Origin: Vanilla planifolia
Taxonomy: Eukaryota; Streptophyta; Magnoliopsida; Asparagales; Orchidaceae
DNA: 64,000 nt
Assembly: GCA_023846275.1 (NCBI GenBank)
Contig: CM043874.1
Coordinates: 31,407,630-31,471,629 of the forward strand
Direction: 5' to 3'
The translations under genes were made by a program, and so were the position numbers. Below, piece by piece: positions 14,167 through 25,099 of this stretch. The notes under the pieces were generated by a model that made no database searches, was not told where the DNA came from, and was given only the letters and a program-made list of their open reading frames with translations. Numbering within the stretch: position 1 is the stretch's first letter; every line of letters starts with the position of its first letter.

Positions 14167-14352
14167 ATTCCTTACACTGATTAAGATCATTAGGGTGATC
14201 ATTTATTTGTGTAATAAAATTAATTTTGATATTAATAAAAAGAATTTGTTAATTTTAATTCTTTATTATATCAATTTGTAATCTTGTCATTTTACTTTTT
14301 TTACAAACTACTTGATTTTTTTAATGTGCTTATTTGATTTAACTTTTGAAGG

Positions 14353-15163
14353 ATGATGTCACCTATAGTTGAAATTATTGTAACATTAGGTGAAAGATTT
14401 TCATCATGTTGTTCTCCATTATTTAAGGGTGAAAATTATTTTATTTTAGAAAAATACTTTTAAAACTTTTATTCAAAATATTAATAATGATTTGTGGGAT
14501 CTCTTTATTCATTATTTTGAAGCTCTTGAAGATAGAAGTAATAAATCAAGAATATTAATTCAATCAAATGCTAAAGGAATGAATTACTTATTTTGTGCAT
14601 TATCTCAAGAAATTTGTGTAAAAGTGTGTATGGCTACAACTTGTTTTGAGATGATGTAGGGATTAAATAGGTTGTATGATGAGAATGAATCTCTTGATAG
14701 TGGTCATGACAAGAATAAGAAGAACTATAAAAAGAAAGAAGAGAAGAAGAAAAAGAAGAGGAAGAAACTCAATTTAAAGTTGAATCATGGAGGTAAACTT
14801 GTATCAAGTACCTCTAATTCTAGCCATGAGTCTATATTTGAATGTTGTGATCAAATTTCAAAATACTTTAATAAATTAGTTGTTAAGCATAAAAAATTTA
14901 TTAACATACATGATGATCTTAAGAAAGTTTGTATAAAACATCAATCTCAAATAGTTGAATTCCATGAACAATGTGATGCACTTAAAGAGGACAATATGCC
15001 CTTAACTAATCAAGTTCATGCTTATATTTCTAATGTATCTTGTTTGAAAGCTTCAAATAAAGAATGTGAAAATGAATTGTCCAAATATATTACATGCAAT
15101 GATGCTTTAAACTTAGATAATGATATTTTAAGTAAAGAAAATTATTTGCTTAAGAAAAACTAG
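14353..15163 (+). pseudogene. Copia gag pseudogene (element B)
   Basis: From the ATG at 14353 the frame reads into PLFKGENYFILEKYF, the plant copia gag 'FxGxNYxxWK' block, and stops at 14461. After a frameshift it continues through NDLWDLFIHYFEALEDR and SNAKGMNYLFCALSQEI, matching the 'NAKAMNxLYCAL' segment of the UBN2/gag domain. A stop near 14657 precedes an open stretch (14672-15163) with a Lys/Glu-rich tract (residues 10-35) and a coiled-coil tail. That tail is typical of this gag family and is also seen in the second copia relic at 40745-41240. In an intact element this protein would form the virus-like particle. No CCHC knuckle is visible; the part that would carry it seems deleted. It is dead as a gene. 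Confidence 0.72.
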
Positions 15164-15787
15164 AAAAATTTGATTCACTTCAAAAAGAAATACATGATCT
15201 AAAGTCACAAAGTATACCAATTTATTTTTTTATGTACCTACTTGTAATCATCCACATGTACCTCAATATGCTACTTCATTTAATTATGTGAAAAAGAGTA
15301 ATGGTTACTTGAATGCTTCACATGTACTCAAACATGCTTCATCTTACAATCATGTGATAAGAAATAATGAATATTTGGATGATAATTATAAATTAAAAAA
15401 AATCACATATCTATGTGTTCAATGCATTATTGTTTCCTTCTTTGCATATATCTAATTACCAAGGTAAATCTAATATTATATGTAATTATTATTCTAAATT
15501 TATACATCTTATATTTGATTACCCAATTAGAAATTTTATAAATCTAAAGCATAATAGGTATGAGTAGATGCTTAAGGGAACTCATTTTAGAAATTTCTTT
15601 AAAAATCACAATATCCATATCCTACCACTATCAAACCCAAGATGGTGTTCCTAAATTTAAAACCTTAAAACCTATAAGTGTATCTCCATATTTTAAGGCC
15701 TATAGAGACAAGCCTTGCTTTGTGAGTTTGTGTGATCACTTACAAAATGTTTGCAATCCTAAGCTTATTTAGCTTAAGTTAATATTG
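15164..15787 (+). other. Decayed interior of copia element B left of the nested insertion
   Basis: Sequence between gag and the nested gypsy element. It has an internal near-duplication: a block around 15247-15300 (catgtacctcaatatgct) is echoed at 15319-15345 (catgtactcaaacatgct). A 70-codon frame at 15560-15772 matches no family I recognise. By position it should be the gag-protease part. Confidence 0.45.
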
Positions 15788-17283
15788 ATGAAAAAATGGA
15801 TTTGAGAAATTTAAACAAAAAATTGCTGAGCATAATGATGAGGAAGCTTGTATGGATGAAATTCTCAAATTGGTTTGAAAGAAGATTAGTGAATACCTTT
15901 AAGGCAAATTGGCACGATATAACAAAGTTTTGGTTATGAGACTTTGATTTGGAAGTATGTGAAACTATTGAAGGATATCTCATTGATATATAATACAATA
16001 AGGTTGTTGTGATGTTGTGCTAAGATGTGACAGCGACTTGGCTTGGATCACCACCAACTCAATCAGAATCAATGATGATTCAATTGACATTAACTATGAC
16101 TAGACCAAAATTGGTGGCAACTCAGCTAGGATCAATGGTGACTAAGCCAGGATCAGTGTTGACTCAATAAGATTGATAGTGGCTTGGCTTAGATCGGTGA
16201 TTAATCAACCTAAATCAATGGCAAATAAATTTGGACAAGCGGCAAGTAAGATGGATAGGTGGCAAGTCAAGTACATCAATGATGAATCAACTATATATGT
16301 AGTGAATTAATCAAAATTTATCTTGAATTGCTCGAGATCAATGTCGAATCAGCTCATGGGTGGCGACGAGTTGGCTAAGCGAGCTCAATTCAGTATCAGT
16401 CAACATGGCTAGACTCAGGTAGGTAGGAGCTGGCATTGGTTGACGTGGGTTGGCTCAGGTAAGGGCAAGGTGACACAAGTATGGGTTGTCTTGTTTGAGT
16501 GAGCACGGGTCAACATGGGTCAAAGTAAGTTAGTGAATCAATGTGTGTCAGCGAATCGATGAGGGTCAGCATTGGTTAGAGCAGCTCAACATAGATTGAT
16601 ACAAGTGTGTGGGTCAATGTAATTAGATGTTGGTTAGCATATGTGGACACAGGTGTGCGGATTAATGTGAGTTGTTGCAGTTCTTCACGAGTCGACTAGT
16701 AAAAAAGAATTAGTGCAGGTGGGAAAAGTCGACACTGGACAGCACAAGTGTGCACCGACAGCTTTTAGAAAGCTATATTCAAATGCATTTATAAATCCCT
16801 AAAACACAACATTAGCATTCTGGAAGATGAACATCTTCTCTAGTAAAGAAGGAAGTGTTGTGAGGGATTTTGAGCCTCAAGGGAAAAGATAACATGGGAT
16901 TGGAAAAGGAGAAGAAATTGATGAGTGTTCTAGTGAACTCAGGATTGTAGATGGAGGAAGACAAAGCTCGCTCATCTTGCAATCAGTCTCCAACGATGGC
17001 TGTGAAGGTTTCAACCATGTCAAAGAGGCTTCCTAAATCTAATTCTTCATTTGCTTCTTCTTCTTCTCTGCCTACTTTGGCTTCTGGTCCCCCTTGTAGT
17101 CAACAGGAAGCAGAATTTATAGTGACACTTAATGAATCATGCCAAGACTACATCAAATTTTCTCTTCCACTCTTTAATTGGCATGGTGACTTTCTCATGG
17201 AATCCAATGAAGTGTGGTTAGTTTTCATCACTAGCAAAGTATGGCTGGTCTTTTGCACTATTATTTTTTTAGGAATTTTTAAT
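15788..17283 (-). mobile_element. 3' LTR of gypsy element C
   Basis: Aligns with 19605-21045. Both start (plus-strand view) with tgaaaaa and an aaatttaaacaaaa stretch, pass through tatggatgaaa and a GC-richer minisatellite zone, and end near a ttttttagg block. Being at the left of a minus-strand element it is the downstream LTR. An open frame of 155 codons (16951-17418 plus) starts within it but runs antisense to the element and out of the LTR. Confidence 0.65.
16020..16780. repeat. Degenerate minisatellite zone inside LTR of element C (left copy)
   Basis: 16020-16340 consists of diverged repeats of roughly 20-30 bases built on gatcaatggtgactcagct. 16380-16740 consists of repeats on a second theme, gggtcagcacaggttgac. 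The zone is clearly richer in G and C than the rest of the window. The homologous zone occurs in the right LTR, so it was part of the element before insertion. Confidence 0.6.
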
Positions 17284-18100
17284 GCATTTTATTTGGTCCC
17301 AAACTCTTTACATCATCATTTATGTTACAATAAAGAGTTGTGTGTAATTTTTTTAAAAAAGAGTTTATCTATGAAACTATCAAGTTATCATTTTTTGAAG
17401 AATATTATAAAAAAATGATATATCAATGATATTACAATCCAACAATAATTTGAAGTCTAGAAAGGTGATAAGCAAACATTTGTTAAAGTTATGAAGGGAC
17501 ATCATACAAAACTAGCTTTTCTTAAGGCTTGGAAGAGAGAGAGTAGTCTAGGCCATGCTTCTTAAGTTCATCATGTAACACAGTTGTGATAAGAGGAAAG
17601 AGAAGTAAAAGCTTTCCTTCTTAAGTCTTCATGTGAAGGAGCAATGATTAAAGAAGTGAAGAAGTTTAAAGCTTATCTCTTGTATACTTTACATGAGAGT
17701 TATGAGAAAAAGAAGAGGTAGAGGTCATCTCTCTTCATATTTTCTAATACTTTGGTGGCAACAAAAGACATCAAGAATATGCTAGCCAAGTTTTAAGAGA
17801 TGTTAGAATTTTTAGTAGACTTTATAAGTGGTCCTTAGTCATGTCGATTCAGAGAATAAAAAGTGAAAATAAATATAATATGTTAACTCATACCCTTAGT
17901 GTCTTTACCTTTTATAGTTAAAACTTTTTCAAGTGGCCTCTGCTCTATGTATGTGAGAGCTCTTTGAGTAGGACTATTTACATCTGATGATGCTAAAGAT
18001 AATCCTATTAGGAGCATTGCTTTTGTCTTTAATGCCACTGAATAGTCTAATTATCTTTCTCAATTCTTTTGACGGTACTTGAGCCTACAAGCTTGTAAGA
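17284..18100 (-). other. Interior of element C downstream of gag, decayed
   Basis: Between the left LTR and the gag relic. Minus-strand frames give scattered fragments (around 17930-18060) that could derive from the linker between gag and protease of Tat-type elements, but no protease DTG/DSG motif is visible. Stops occur in all frames. Confidence 0.35.
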
Positions 18101-18960
18101 AATAGAATTTCATTCAAATACTTTTACCCATTACTCCTTGAGATAGCCTTCTTATAATAATATATTGATTAAGGCTTTGTGGGATTTCCATTCTATAGTT
18201 ATGTGGCCATGGTTCTGATGATACTTACAAAATTTTGTTGTGTCTTGATAATTTCTCAAGAGCTATCTTATCTTTTGATATAATCCATCTCTTTTAATGA
18301 CTACCATAATTTCTTCCAGAGGTGCACTTAGGGAGTGCAAAATTGTGGAGAATAATATCTTTGTCGATCATAGGGAGCCCTCTAAGGGTAATCTTTGTCA
18401 TCTAATAGTCTTTTTTATCTTTAATTGAGGTGCCTTAGAGGTGATATCTTTTGATCTACTAGATAAAGTTAAAGAGAAATCTTCCCTATTTATGGAACAA
18501 ATAGCTCTGTTAAAGATTTATTATATTGATTTTGGCTTGCAACTAACAAGTTTTTTTTGAAAATCTTATAGTTAATGAGATGTAATAAGGGCTACTTGGG
18601 TAAGTCAAGAGTCCTCCTGATCAACCTCCTAAGAGCTTCTTTGAAACATTGGAGGTAGGCTTGAAGTGATTTCAATTGATATTGTTTTAAATCAAGAAGA
18701 GATTCAAAGACCTTTTTATGTATGACATAGTAGGCAAAGAAGGATAAGATTAACCTTTTGAGCTGGTTAAATAAGAAAATTGACTTAATTTCAACAACAA
18801 TTCTAAAGCTACATTTTTAAGATAAGTAAAAAACATTTTACAACAGATGACCCTAAGCATGAAATGTAAAGAAGTAATATCTCAAATTCTCTTAAGAAAA
18901 TATTAGGATCTAAATTACTATAATAAAAGGTGGAGTTAGGCAGTTAACATTTACGAGGTA
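18100..18960 (-). pseudogene. Ty3/gypsy gag pseudogene (element C)
   Basis: On the minus strand, 18598-18672 reads SLQAYLQCFKEALRRLIRRT, fitting the retrotransposon-gag block 'ESLxxYxxRFxxEAL'. 18166-18227 reads KYHQNHGHITIEWKSHKALI, a degenerate form of the 'YCxFHxxHGHxTxEC' signature found after gag in plant gypsy elements of Tat/Athila type. Cys and several other positions are lost. The two blocks lie in the right order and spacing for gag running leftwards. Stops and frameshifts separate them, so no protein is made. Confidence 0.62.
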
Positions 18961-19572
18961 GAGTCATAACGATCTCTTCAAAAAATGAGGAAACCACTTC
19001 AATGACATTTGGGTTATATTCATGTTGCCAAAATGGTGAGGCTCATCAATTAAGGGACATGGGTGTTCCCAATCAAAAGTAAGAGCTCGTGATATTACAA
19101 GATTTGGTCAAGAATAAAAGAGAGATTTATTTTTGTGTGAATTGGAGGGTCTTGGGTTATATGGTATTAACAGATTGGTAAAATCTTATTGTGAAGAGGT
19201 GTGCACTAGAAGGTTTTTTGAAATGGGTGTAATGTAATTAGATTTGCCTATTATTGATAGAGCCTTGAGTGAAACTTTATTAGAATGAGAGATATTTGGT
19301 ATACTTGGAAAACTTTCCTTGGTAAGATGGCCAAACTTGTTTTAATTTGCTCTCCTATAAGCTGAAGAAGGGTAGAAAGAAATCTTGTGAAGTGCTTTAT
19401 TTGCTATTGGAATAAATAAAAGTGATTACTAGTAGGTAGTTGAAAAGTTTTGAAGTTTGTAAAATTTGAGGTGGTGTAAAGATCTCCACCACCTTTTGGT
19501 TGTGACTATCAGATGCATCCCTTCTAGGAATAATCATAGTTCCTCTTGGTTGTTCATTTTAGTGTTATTGTT
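18960..19572 (-). other. Leader/N-terminal gag region of element C
   Basis: Lies between the primer-binding site and the recognised gag block. By position it holds the untranslated leader and gag N-terminus. No frame is open for long and I recognise no motif. Confidence 0.35.
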
Positions 19573-19592
19573 TGTTCTCACAAACAATGCCA
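19573..19592 (-). other. Primer-binding site of gypsy element C
   Basis: The minus strand reads TGGCATTGTTTGTGAGAACA, a worn version of the TGGCGCCGTCTGTGGGAA-type site of Tat-lineage gypsy elements. The CpGs have become CA/TG. It lies about a dozen bases inside the right-hand LTR, as expected for a minus-strand element. Confidence 0.7.
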
Positions 19593-19604
19593 AAAAATAT
19601 TAAT

Positions 19605-21045
19605 ATGAAAAATAGATTCAAAAAATTTAAACAAAATTTTACTTAAGATAACGACGACAAAGCCTCTATGGATGAAAGCCCCAAATTAGTTTAGAAGAAG
19701 ATTGGAGCACACATTTAGCACAAGTTGGCATCATGCGATGAAATGTTGATTAAGAGGTTTAACTTGCAAGTAAATGACATTATTGAGCCATTTCTTGTTG
19801 ATTATGTATAAAACATGGTTGATGTTGAGCTAGCACAGTAAGATGTAATAGGATGTGATAGCGACTCAGCTTGGATCAAAGACAATTGGCCAAGATCGGT
19901 GGTGATTATGATAAGATCATTTGTAATTCAATAAGAATAGATGATAACTTGACTAGATCAACAACGACCCAATTAGGATTGGTAATGACTTGATCAGATT
20001 AGAGGAAACTTAGCCTGGCAATAAATTTGCTTGAATTGATGGTGAATCAGCTTGGACATGTGATAAGTTAGCTAGATCAGTGGTGAGGTGACTAGATCAA
20101 CTATGAGTCGACTAGATGTGTGACAAATCGACCAAAATCACTCTTGAATCACCTGGGATATCTGATGAATCAGCTCAGGGGTGACGACGAATCATCTAAG
20201 GAAGCTCAAGTCAACATAGACTGACATGGCTTAGTTTGAGTGGGTACGGGTAGACTCAGGTATCGAGTCAGCTCAGGTGAGCAAGACCTGACTTTGATAT
20301 GCACATGCTAATTCAAGTGAGCACCAATCAATACAAGTTGATGTGGGTCAGCGAATCAATGCATGTCAGCTAGTCAATGTGGTTCGACATGGGTCAAAGA
20401 AAGTTGAAGTAGGTGTACGGGTCAATTCAATTTACTGTGGGTCTATGAGGGCCGACAATGTGTGGGTTGATGTGGGTTTCTACGGGTCAGCACAGGTCGA
20501 CGCGTTGACACAGGTTGGAGCGGCTTCATGCAGGTCGACACAGGTGTGCACAGGTAGCTTCTAGAAAGCTGCATTCAAATGTAGTTTTAAATACCTAAAA
20601 ATGTCACTGGCATATGAGAAGAAAAAGTTCTTCACGCCTATAAATAAGGAAGTGTGGTGAGGGGTTTCAAGGCTTAGGGATGAAGAAAATATGGGTTCAA
20701 TAACAGAGGAGAAGAAATCGATGATGGTTCCAACAAACACAAGATTATGGATGGGGGAAGACAAAGCTTGATAGTCTTGCAATCAGTCTCCAATGATGCC
20801 TATGAAGGTTTTGACCACATCAAAGGGGCTTCTTGAAGCTAACCCTTTATCTACTTCTTCTCCCTCTCTTCCTAATTTAACTTTGTCTAGCCCCCTTACT
20901 ATCAATAGAAAGGGGAATTTATAACGATGCTCACTGAATGGTGCCAAGACCACATCAAATTTTCTCTTCTATTCTTTAATATGGTGTGGCGGGAATCTGG
21001 TGAAGTGTAGTACATCTTATGCATTATGTTTTTTAGGGAGTTTTT
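19605..21045 (-). mobile_element. 5' LTR of gypsy element C
   Basis: Partner of 15788-17283, adjoining the primer-binding site. The antisense reading frame seen in the left LTR (start 16951) has a counterpart at about 20752 beginning atgggggaagacaaagc, but it is broken by early stops. The divergence between the LTRs shows an old insertion. Confidence 0.65.
19850..20560. repeat. Degenerate minisatellite zone inside LTR of element C (right copy)
   Basis: Counterpart of 16020-16780. 19850-20190 carries the gatcaacgatgactcgact theme and 20190-20560 the gggtcagcacaggtcgac theme. More CpGs survive here than elsewhere in the window, e.g. gtcgacgcg forms near 20495. Confidence 0.6.
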
Positions 21046-21059
21046 CTACTTCTTCAATT

Positions 21060-22450
21060 GGAATGACAAATCTTTCTTGAGTTACTTAGTATAAATCAAT
21101 ATTTATCATTTATACCTTTTTTCAATCATATGATAATTGCATTTTGCTAGTTTTAATACTCAATATTGTAAAATATTAAAAGATGATAAATGTTATTACT
21201 TGGTACATGTTAAGGTGACATTTATGTGATTAAATTTGATCAATTAAATAGTAATAGAATACAATACCTAGTTACACATTCAGGTGATAATACTTTATGA
21301 CATAGAAGACTAAATTATGTTGTTATTCTATCATAAAAAAATAAGCTAGATTTAATTAGAGGTCCTCCCATTCCAAACAAAACTAATTCAAAAATGTATG
21401 AATCATGCCAAAAAGAAAAGCAAGTTAAATTTTTTCATTTAAAACAAAAACTTCCTTAACCATTAGTGGACCTTTAAAGATAATTTATTTTGGACACAAA
21501 AATCTTATGTTTAGAAAAACAAACTTGCATTTGTGATTGAAATTGACTTTTCTAAATTTAGTAAAGTTCAATTTTATAAGAATAAAAAATGTGACCATCA
21601 TAAGTTTTATTGAATTGATAAGAGAATTAGAAAAATTAAAAAAACTTTAATTTAATGGTAATGAATTTTGGAAATAAATATCTATATGATTATCGTAATG
21701 ATGGAGAATAAGAGATCAATTTATATCTTGCACTTAGAAAGCATGCAAGAGTGTACATGGGAATGAAAACAACAAAAAACTAGGTCATATAAGATATTGA
21801 CCTTAAAATGACATGACAATTTGTATATTTTGCAAAAAAATTATTTGATTTTTGAAAACTAATATAAATTTGAGATTAATCATTATTTATCTAAATTTAC
21901 ATTATCTAGTTTTTTTATAGAAGGTAGACAATTAAAAATATTGTTAATTTGATATGAGAATTAGAAAGATAAAAGCATGCATGTTATATTTAATAAGTCA
22001 ATTACAAAAGTAATTAATTTAATAATTAGATGGAGTCATCGATGATCCTAGTATTGAAAAATAAAGAGATCAAATTAGATAAGAAAGAATATAAAGAAGA
22101 AGTAAGTCAATAACTAACTCGAGTTATCAATTTGAATCAATTAAACAATATGCTCAAGTTCTATAAGAGAAATTGTTCAAAGTACATTTGTATTTATCAT
22201 GGAAAAAATATTTTTTAAAAAGCCCTAAAGGGTGTAGGTTCATGTCATGAATTCATACTTAGAAATACTTGAGAAAAATTAAGTATAAAAATTAATTCTT
22301 AGGCATAATGATCAATAATTTATTAGAGTTAAATGCATACTCAAGAATAAGCTATAGGAAAATGAAGTAAATATTGGAGATAAGACTAAGCTTGTTGTTA
22401 ATGGTATATAATCAACTTCATCATTATAAAAAAATCATAAAAATATAAGA
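21060..22450 (+). pseudogene. Copia pol pseudogene: pre-integrase, integrase and RT traces (element B)
   Basis: Resumes element B to the right of the nested gypsy. 21340-21436 gives KLDLIRGPPIPNKTNSKMYE then SCQKEKQ, matching the copia pre-integrase block 'KxxLVxGLPxxxFxxxxxCxxCxxGKQ'. Next, about 21464-21480 gives SGPLKIIYFGH, the 'PLELLHMDLFGP' entry to the integrase core. About 22322-22410 gives VKCILKNKL and, further on, TKLVVNGI, matching the start of copia RT ('GTKWVFRNKLxE...RNKARLVAxGY'). The order is correct for Ty1/copia. Many stops and frameshifts break it, and the catalytic YVDD region and RNase H are not visible. Confidence 0.68.
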
Positions 22451-22795
22451 TTTTACTTTATTAGAGATTATACTGTTAGAGGACTAAAAGAATTAGAGCA
22501 TGTAATTTTAAAGCAAATATTGATATATGTATTTGCAAAACTCCTTCAATGGTAAAATAAACATTGTATAAATTATACCTCCCTTTTGATCGTGTCAAAG
22601 AGGAAGAATGATCATGGTTTAGAGAAAATTTAGAATAGTCACAATATGAAGGAGAGCATGCATTAAAAGAGAGCATGAAGTAAGAAGATGCATATATATT
22701 TCTTATTTAATACCTCTTACCTCTACTTAAATATATGTTTTTACTTGTTATATTTCTATTAAAATATTTATGTCTTATCATAAAATAAGAGAGGT
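22450..22795 (+). other. Decayed 3' interior of copia element B
   Basis: No readable domain. It ends with aaataagagaggt directly before TGTTAGGACACCC at 22796, which looks like a polypurine tract followed by a copia LTR start. This keeps open the possibility that the 3' LTR of element B begins at 22796 rather than near 23890. Confidence 0.35.
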
Positions 22796-23920
22796 TGTTA
22801 GGACACCCTTGTACCTAATGAGTCAAATCTTAAATATTTAGTATTTTATTTTAATGGGTTTGTTTAGTGTGAAACATTTTTACATGTAAAGAACAAGCCA
22901 TGCACTTTAAAAAATTACAAAATAATTGTCTTCAAAGTACCTTGGAATATTCAACAAGTTTAAAAAATTAAAAACACGAACATCAAATTTGAAAAAGTTT
23001 TCTTTTTTAAGAAATAAAATGTTACTTATTGATTACAAGGCACATCTTCATTCATCTCAATTTCAAATTCTAACTCAAGCATTTGATTGCTCAATCATTT
23101 CCTTGATTTAGAAAACATATAAGATTCTATTTTTTAATCTCTCAATCCTTTTCTTGATTAAATCCTATTTGTATATTTTTACCAAATTCAATGTTAAGTT
23201 GGTTAAATTAAAAAACAAATAATTCTACTAAAATTTTCATAATTTTTAAAAAAAAATTTTGTCACATCCTAAGCTTGTGTCGAAGTGCAAAGTTGTCTGT
23301 CCAAGCAAGCCCGAGCTCTAGCGATCACTCATAACCCTCAGCTCAAGAGATAGTTAGAACGAAATGGGTCAAGCCCAACTTGTGAATGTACAATCTTGAA
23401 CCGAATAGGGTAAGGTATAAGATCAAGTTGAGAAGCCACCCAAACCAAGTAGACATATGGGTCGGGTCAAACCCATACGTGAAAGTTTTTATAAGCATCG
23501 AGTAAGCCAAGTGATGAAATCCATAGCACATAAGGGGGAGCCAGCCCCAATTTGACTTGCCTATAATAATCGCACAAGTTATTATAAAGACCAAAGGTAT
23601 TCCCCTTTCTGTGATGTAGGACTATATTCATACACAATCCACACAGCCTGAAGCATGCATAATTCCTCTCATCAAATCATTGATTGGATAGTTAAAATCT
23701 CACCCACCTTTGAGCCTTGCTTTTAAGCTCCGATCAGATGATAAAGAACACATCCAACTTCATCGAATGACTTTGTTTATTTTTTCCTTTTGAAATGTCC
23801 ATCTTTGAATCATGTGGCTCCAAATTATCTATTTTAACTCCTGCAACTGTGATCATTATAGAGTTTATCATTGATTAATCATATGATCCAAAACTTATCC
23901 AACTTGATCGGATGCCCTAA
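22796..23920 (-). repeat. LTR-like repeat, inverted copy of 33780-34835
   Basis: The reverse complement aligns with 33780-34835. Landmarks on the minus strand are attaatcaatgataaa, then gcatgcttcag, then aatacctttg, then ttggggctggctcc, ending with gtgcatggcttgttcttta. The plus-strand left end is TGTTAGGACACC, i.e. ...CTAACA on the minus strand. Similarity stops near 23900-23920, almost where similarity between the element B LTRs also stops. It is either a solo-LTR-like insertion into the 3' LTR of element B, or the 5' half of that LTR. The plus-strand reading 23343-23594 minus is a chance frame in it. Confidence 0.5.
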
Positions 23921-24931
23921 ATCTAACACTTCATGATCCAACCCTTTTGCTACTTTTAATCAAATGGTCCAAAACTTTTTCAATTCAATCCAATGACTCT
24001 AGCCAATCCATCTCAATAATTAATTAACTAGTAATTATATATGTCATTATAGGGAGCCATTTTCAAAATAGTTCAAAGCCATTTGGAAAAGTATTTTAAG
24101 CTTTTGTCAGTAGCTTTTCAAGTACCTTTTCTTGAATTTCTAATGGCTATTGGAAAATATTTTATATAAATATCTAGCCATTGTGAATGAAACAAATAAT
24201 GAATATGAGTAAGATTTTAACATCTCAAAGAATAGATTCTTCATATTCTACTGGTGTAAATTTCTCCTACCAACAAATACGACTTATAATTACTCCAAAT
24301 TCTAAATTCATGTAGCTAAGCCTAATTCTTTTAAGTTTTTATTTTCTCAATTCTTTTTATAATTTTAAACTCTCTTTATCTTTCTATATTTATCAACAAG
24401 CATAGAAAACTTTTTTTATGTTTTTTTTAAATTGATTTCTAGCTATATTTTTTCTTTTCCTTTGGGTTAGGTGGCTCAACATTTATGAAAGCCTAAGTTT
24501 AATTTATTCTCATAAAAAATTGCATTGAGATTCAGCTCATAAAATGTCATCATATTTGAACCCATGAAGACTAGCAAGTTGAAGGCAAACTATTAGAAAA
24601 AACATCAAGGTAGAGGTAAACGATAAGAAAAAATCTTTAGCTTTAACTCTTTTACTAGTAAAGTTTTTTTCAACCTAAATTAGAGCTGGATGTATGCTCT
24701 ATTTTAAATCGAATCATCTAAAAATTTAGTGTATTATTTCAACTTTTATTTTTATTTTTCTTAATCATAAAAAATATAAATTAATATATTTATAAATCAA
24801 AAGTTCTTATGAACATAAAATTATTTTATAAAGAATTTTAAAAAATAAATATAATTTTAAAATTAGTAAAAATAGTTTAAAATCATAATCCACTCCATTC
24901 TTGTGAGATTCATAAACTCATTTTTACTTCT
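23885..24931 (+). mobile_element. 3' LTR (right part) of copia element B
   Basis: Aligns with 13095-14150 in direct orientation along its whole length, ending near attcataaactcatttttac. It closes element B to the left of the LINE. The terminal CA is not preserved. Confidence 0.65.
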
Positions 24932-25099
24932 CTTTGTGCACACATGTGTTCTATGACACTAAATCCCTAATTTCTTTCATGTATTTTTAGATGTTTAACT
25001 TGATGTCCTAAGCATTTCCATTCATATAGTTATTCTACAAGTAATTAACCCAAAATGATTAGCTAGTGGGATCTTCGAGATGAACTTAACAAAAAATAA

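Larger units (their letters stand above)
15788..21045 (-). mobile_element. Nested Tat-like Ty3/gypsy element C (non-autonomous)
   Basis: The element has two direct LTR copies (15788-17283 and 19605-21045), a primer-binding site inside the right LTR on the minus strand, and a decayed gypsy gag on the minus strand. It therefore runs right to left. The interior is only about 2.3 kb and shows no RT, RNase H or integrase, so it was non-autonomous or internally deleted. It sits between the gag and integrase parts of copia element B, so it inserted later. Ends are placed to about 10-40 bases; no target-site duplication could be confirmed. Confidence 0.68.

Noticed and set aside
14672-15163. A host gene for a lysine-rich coiled-coil protein
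   Set aside because: It lies between a copia primer-binding site and copia integrase, follows the gag N-terminal domain, and has a homologous relic in the second copia element.
20343-20782. Open frames in the GC-richer repeat zone of the gypsy LTR
   Set aside because: They read through the degenerate minisatellite and are not conserved in the left LTR copy.
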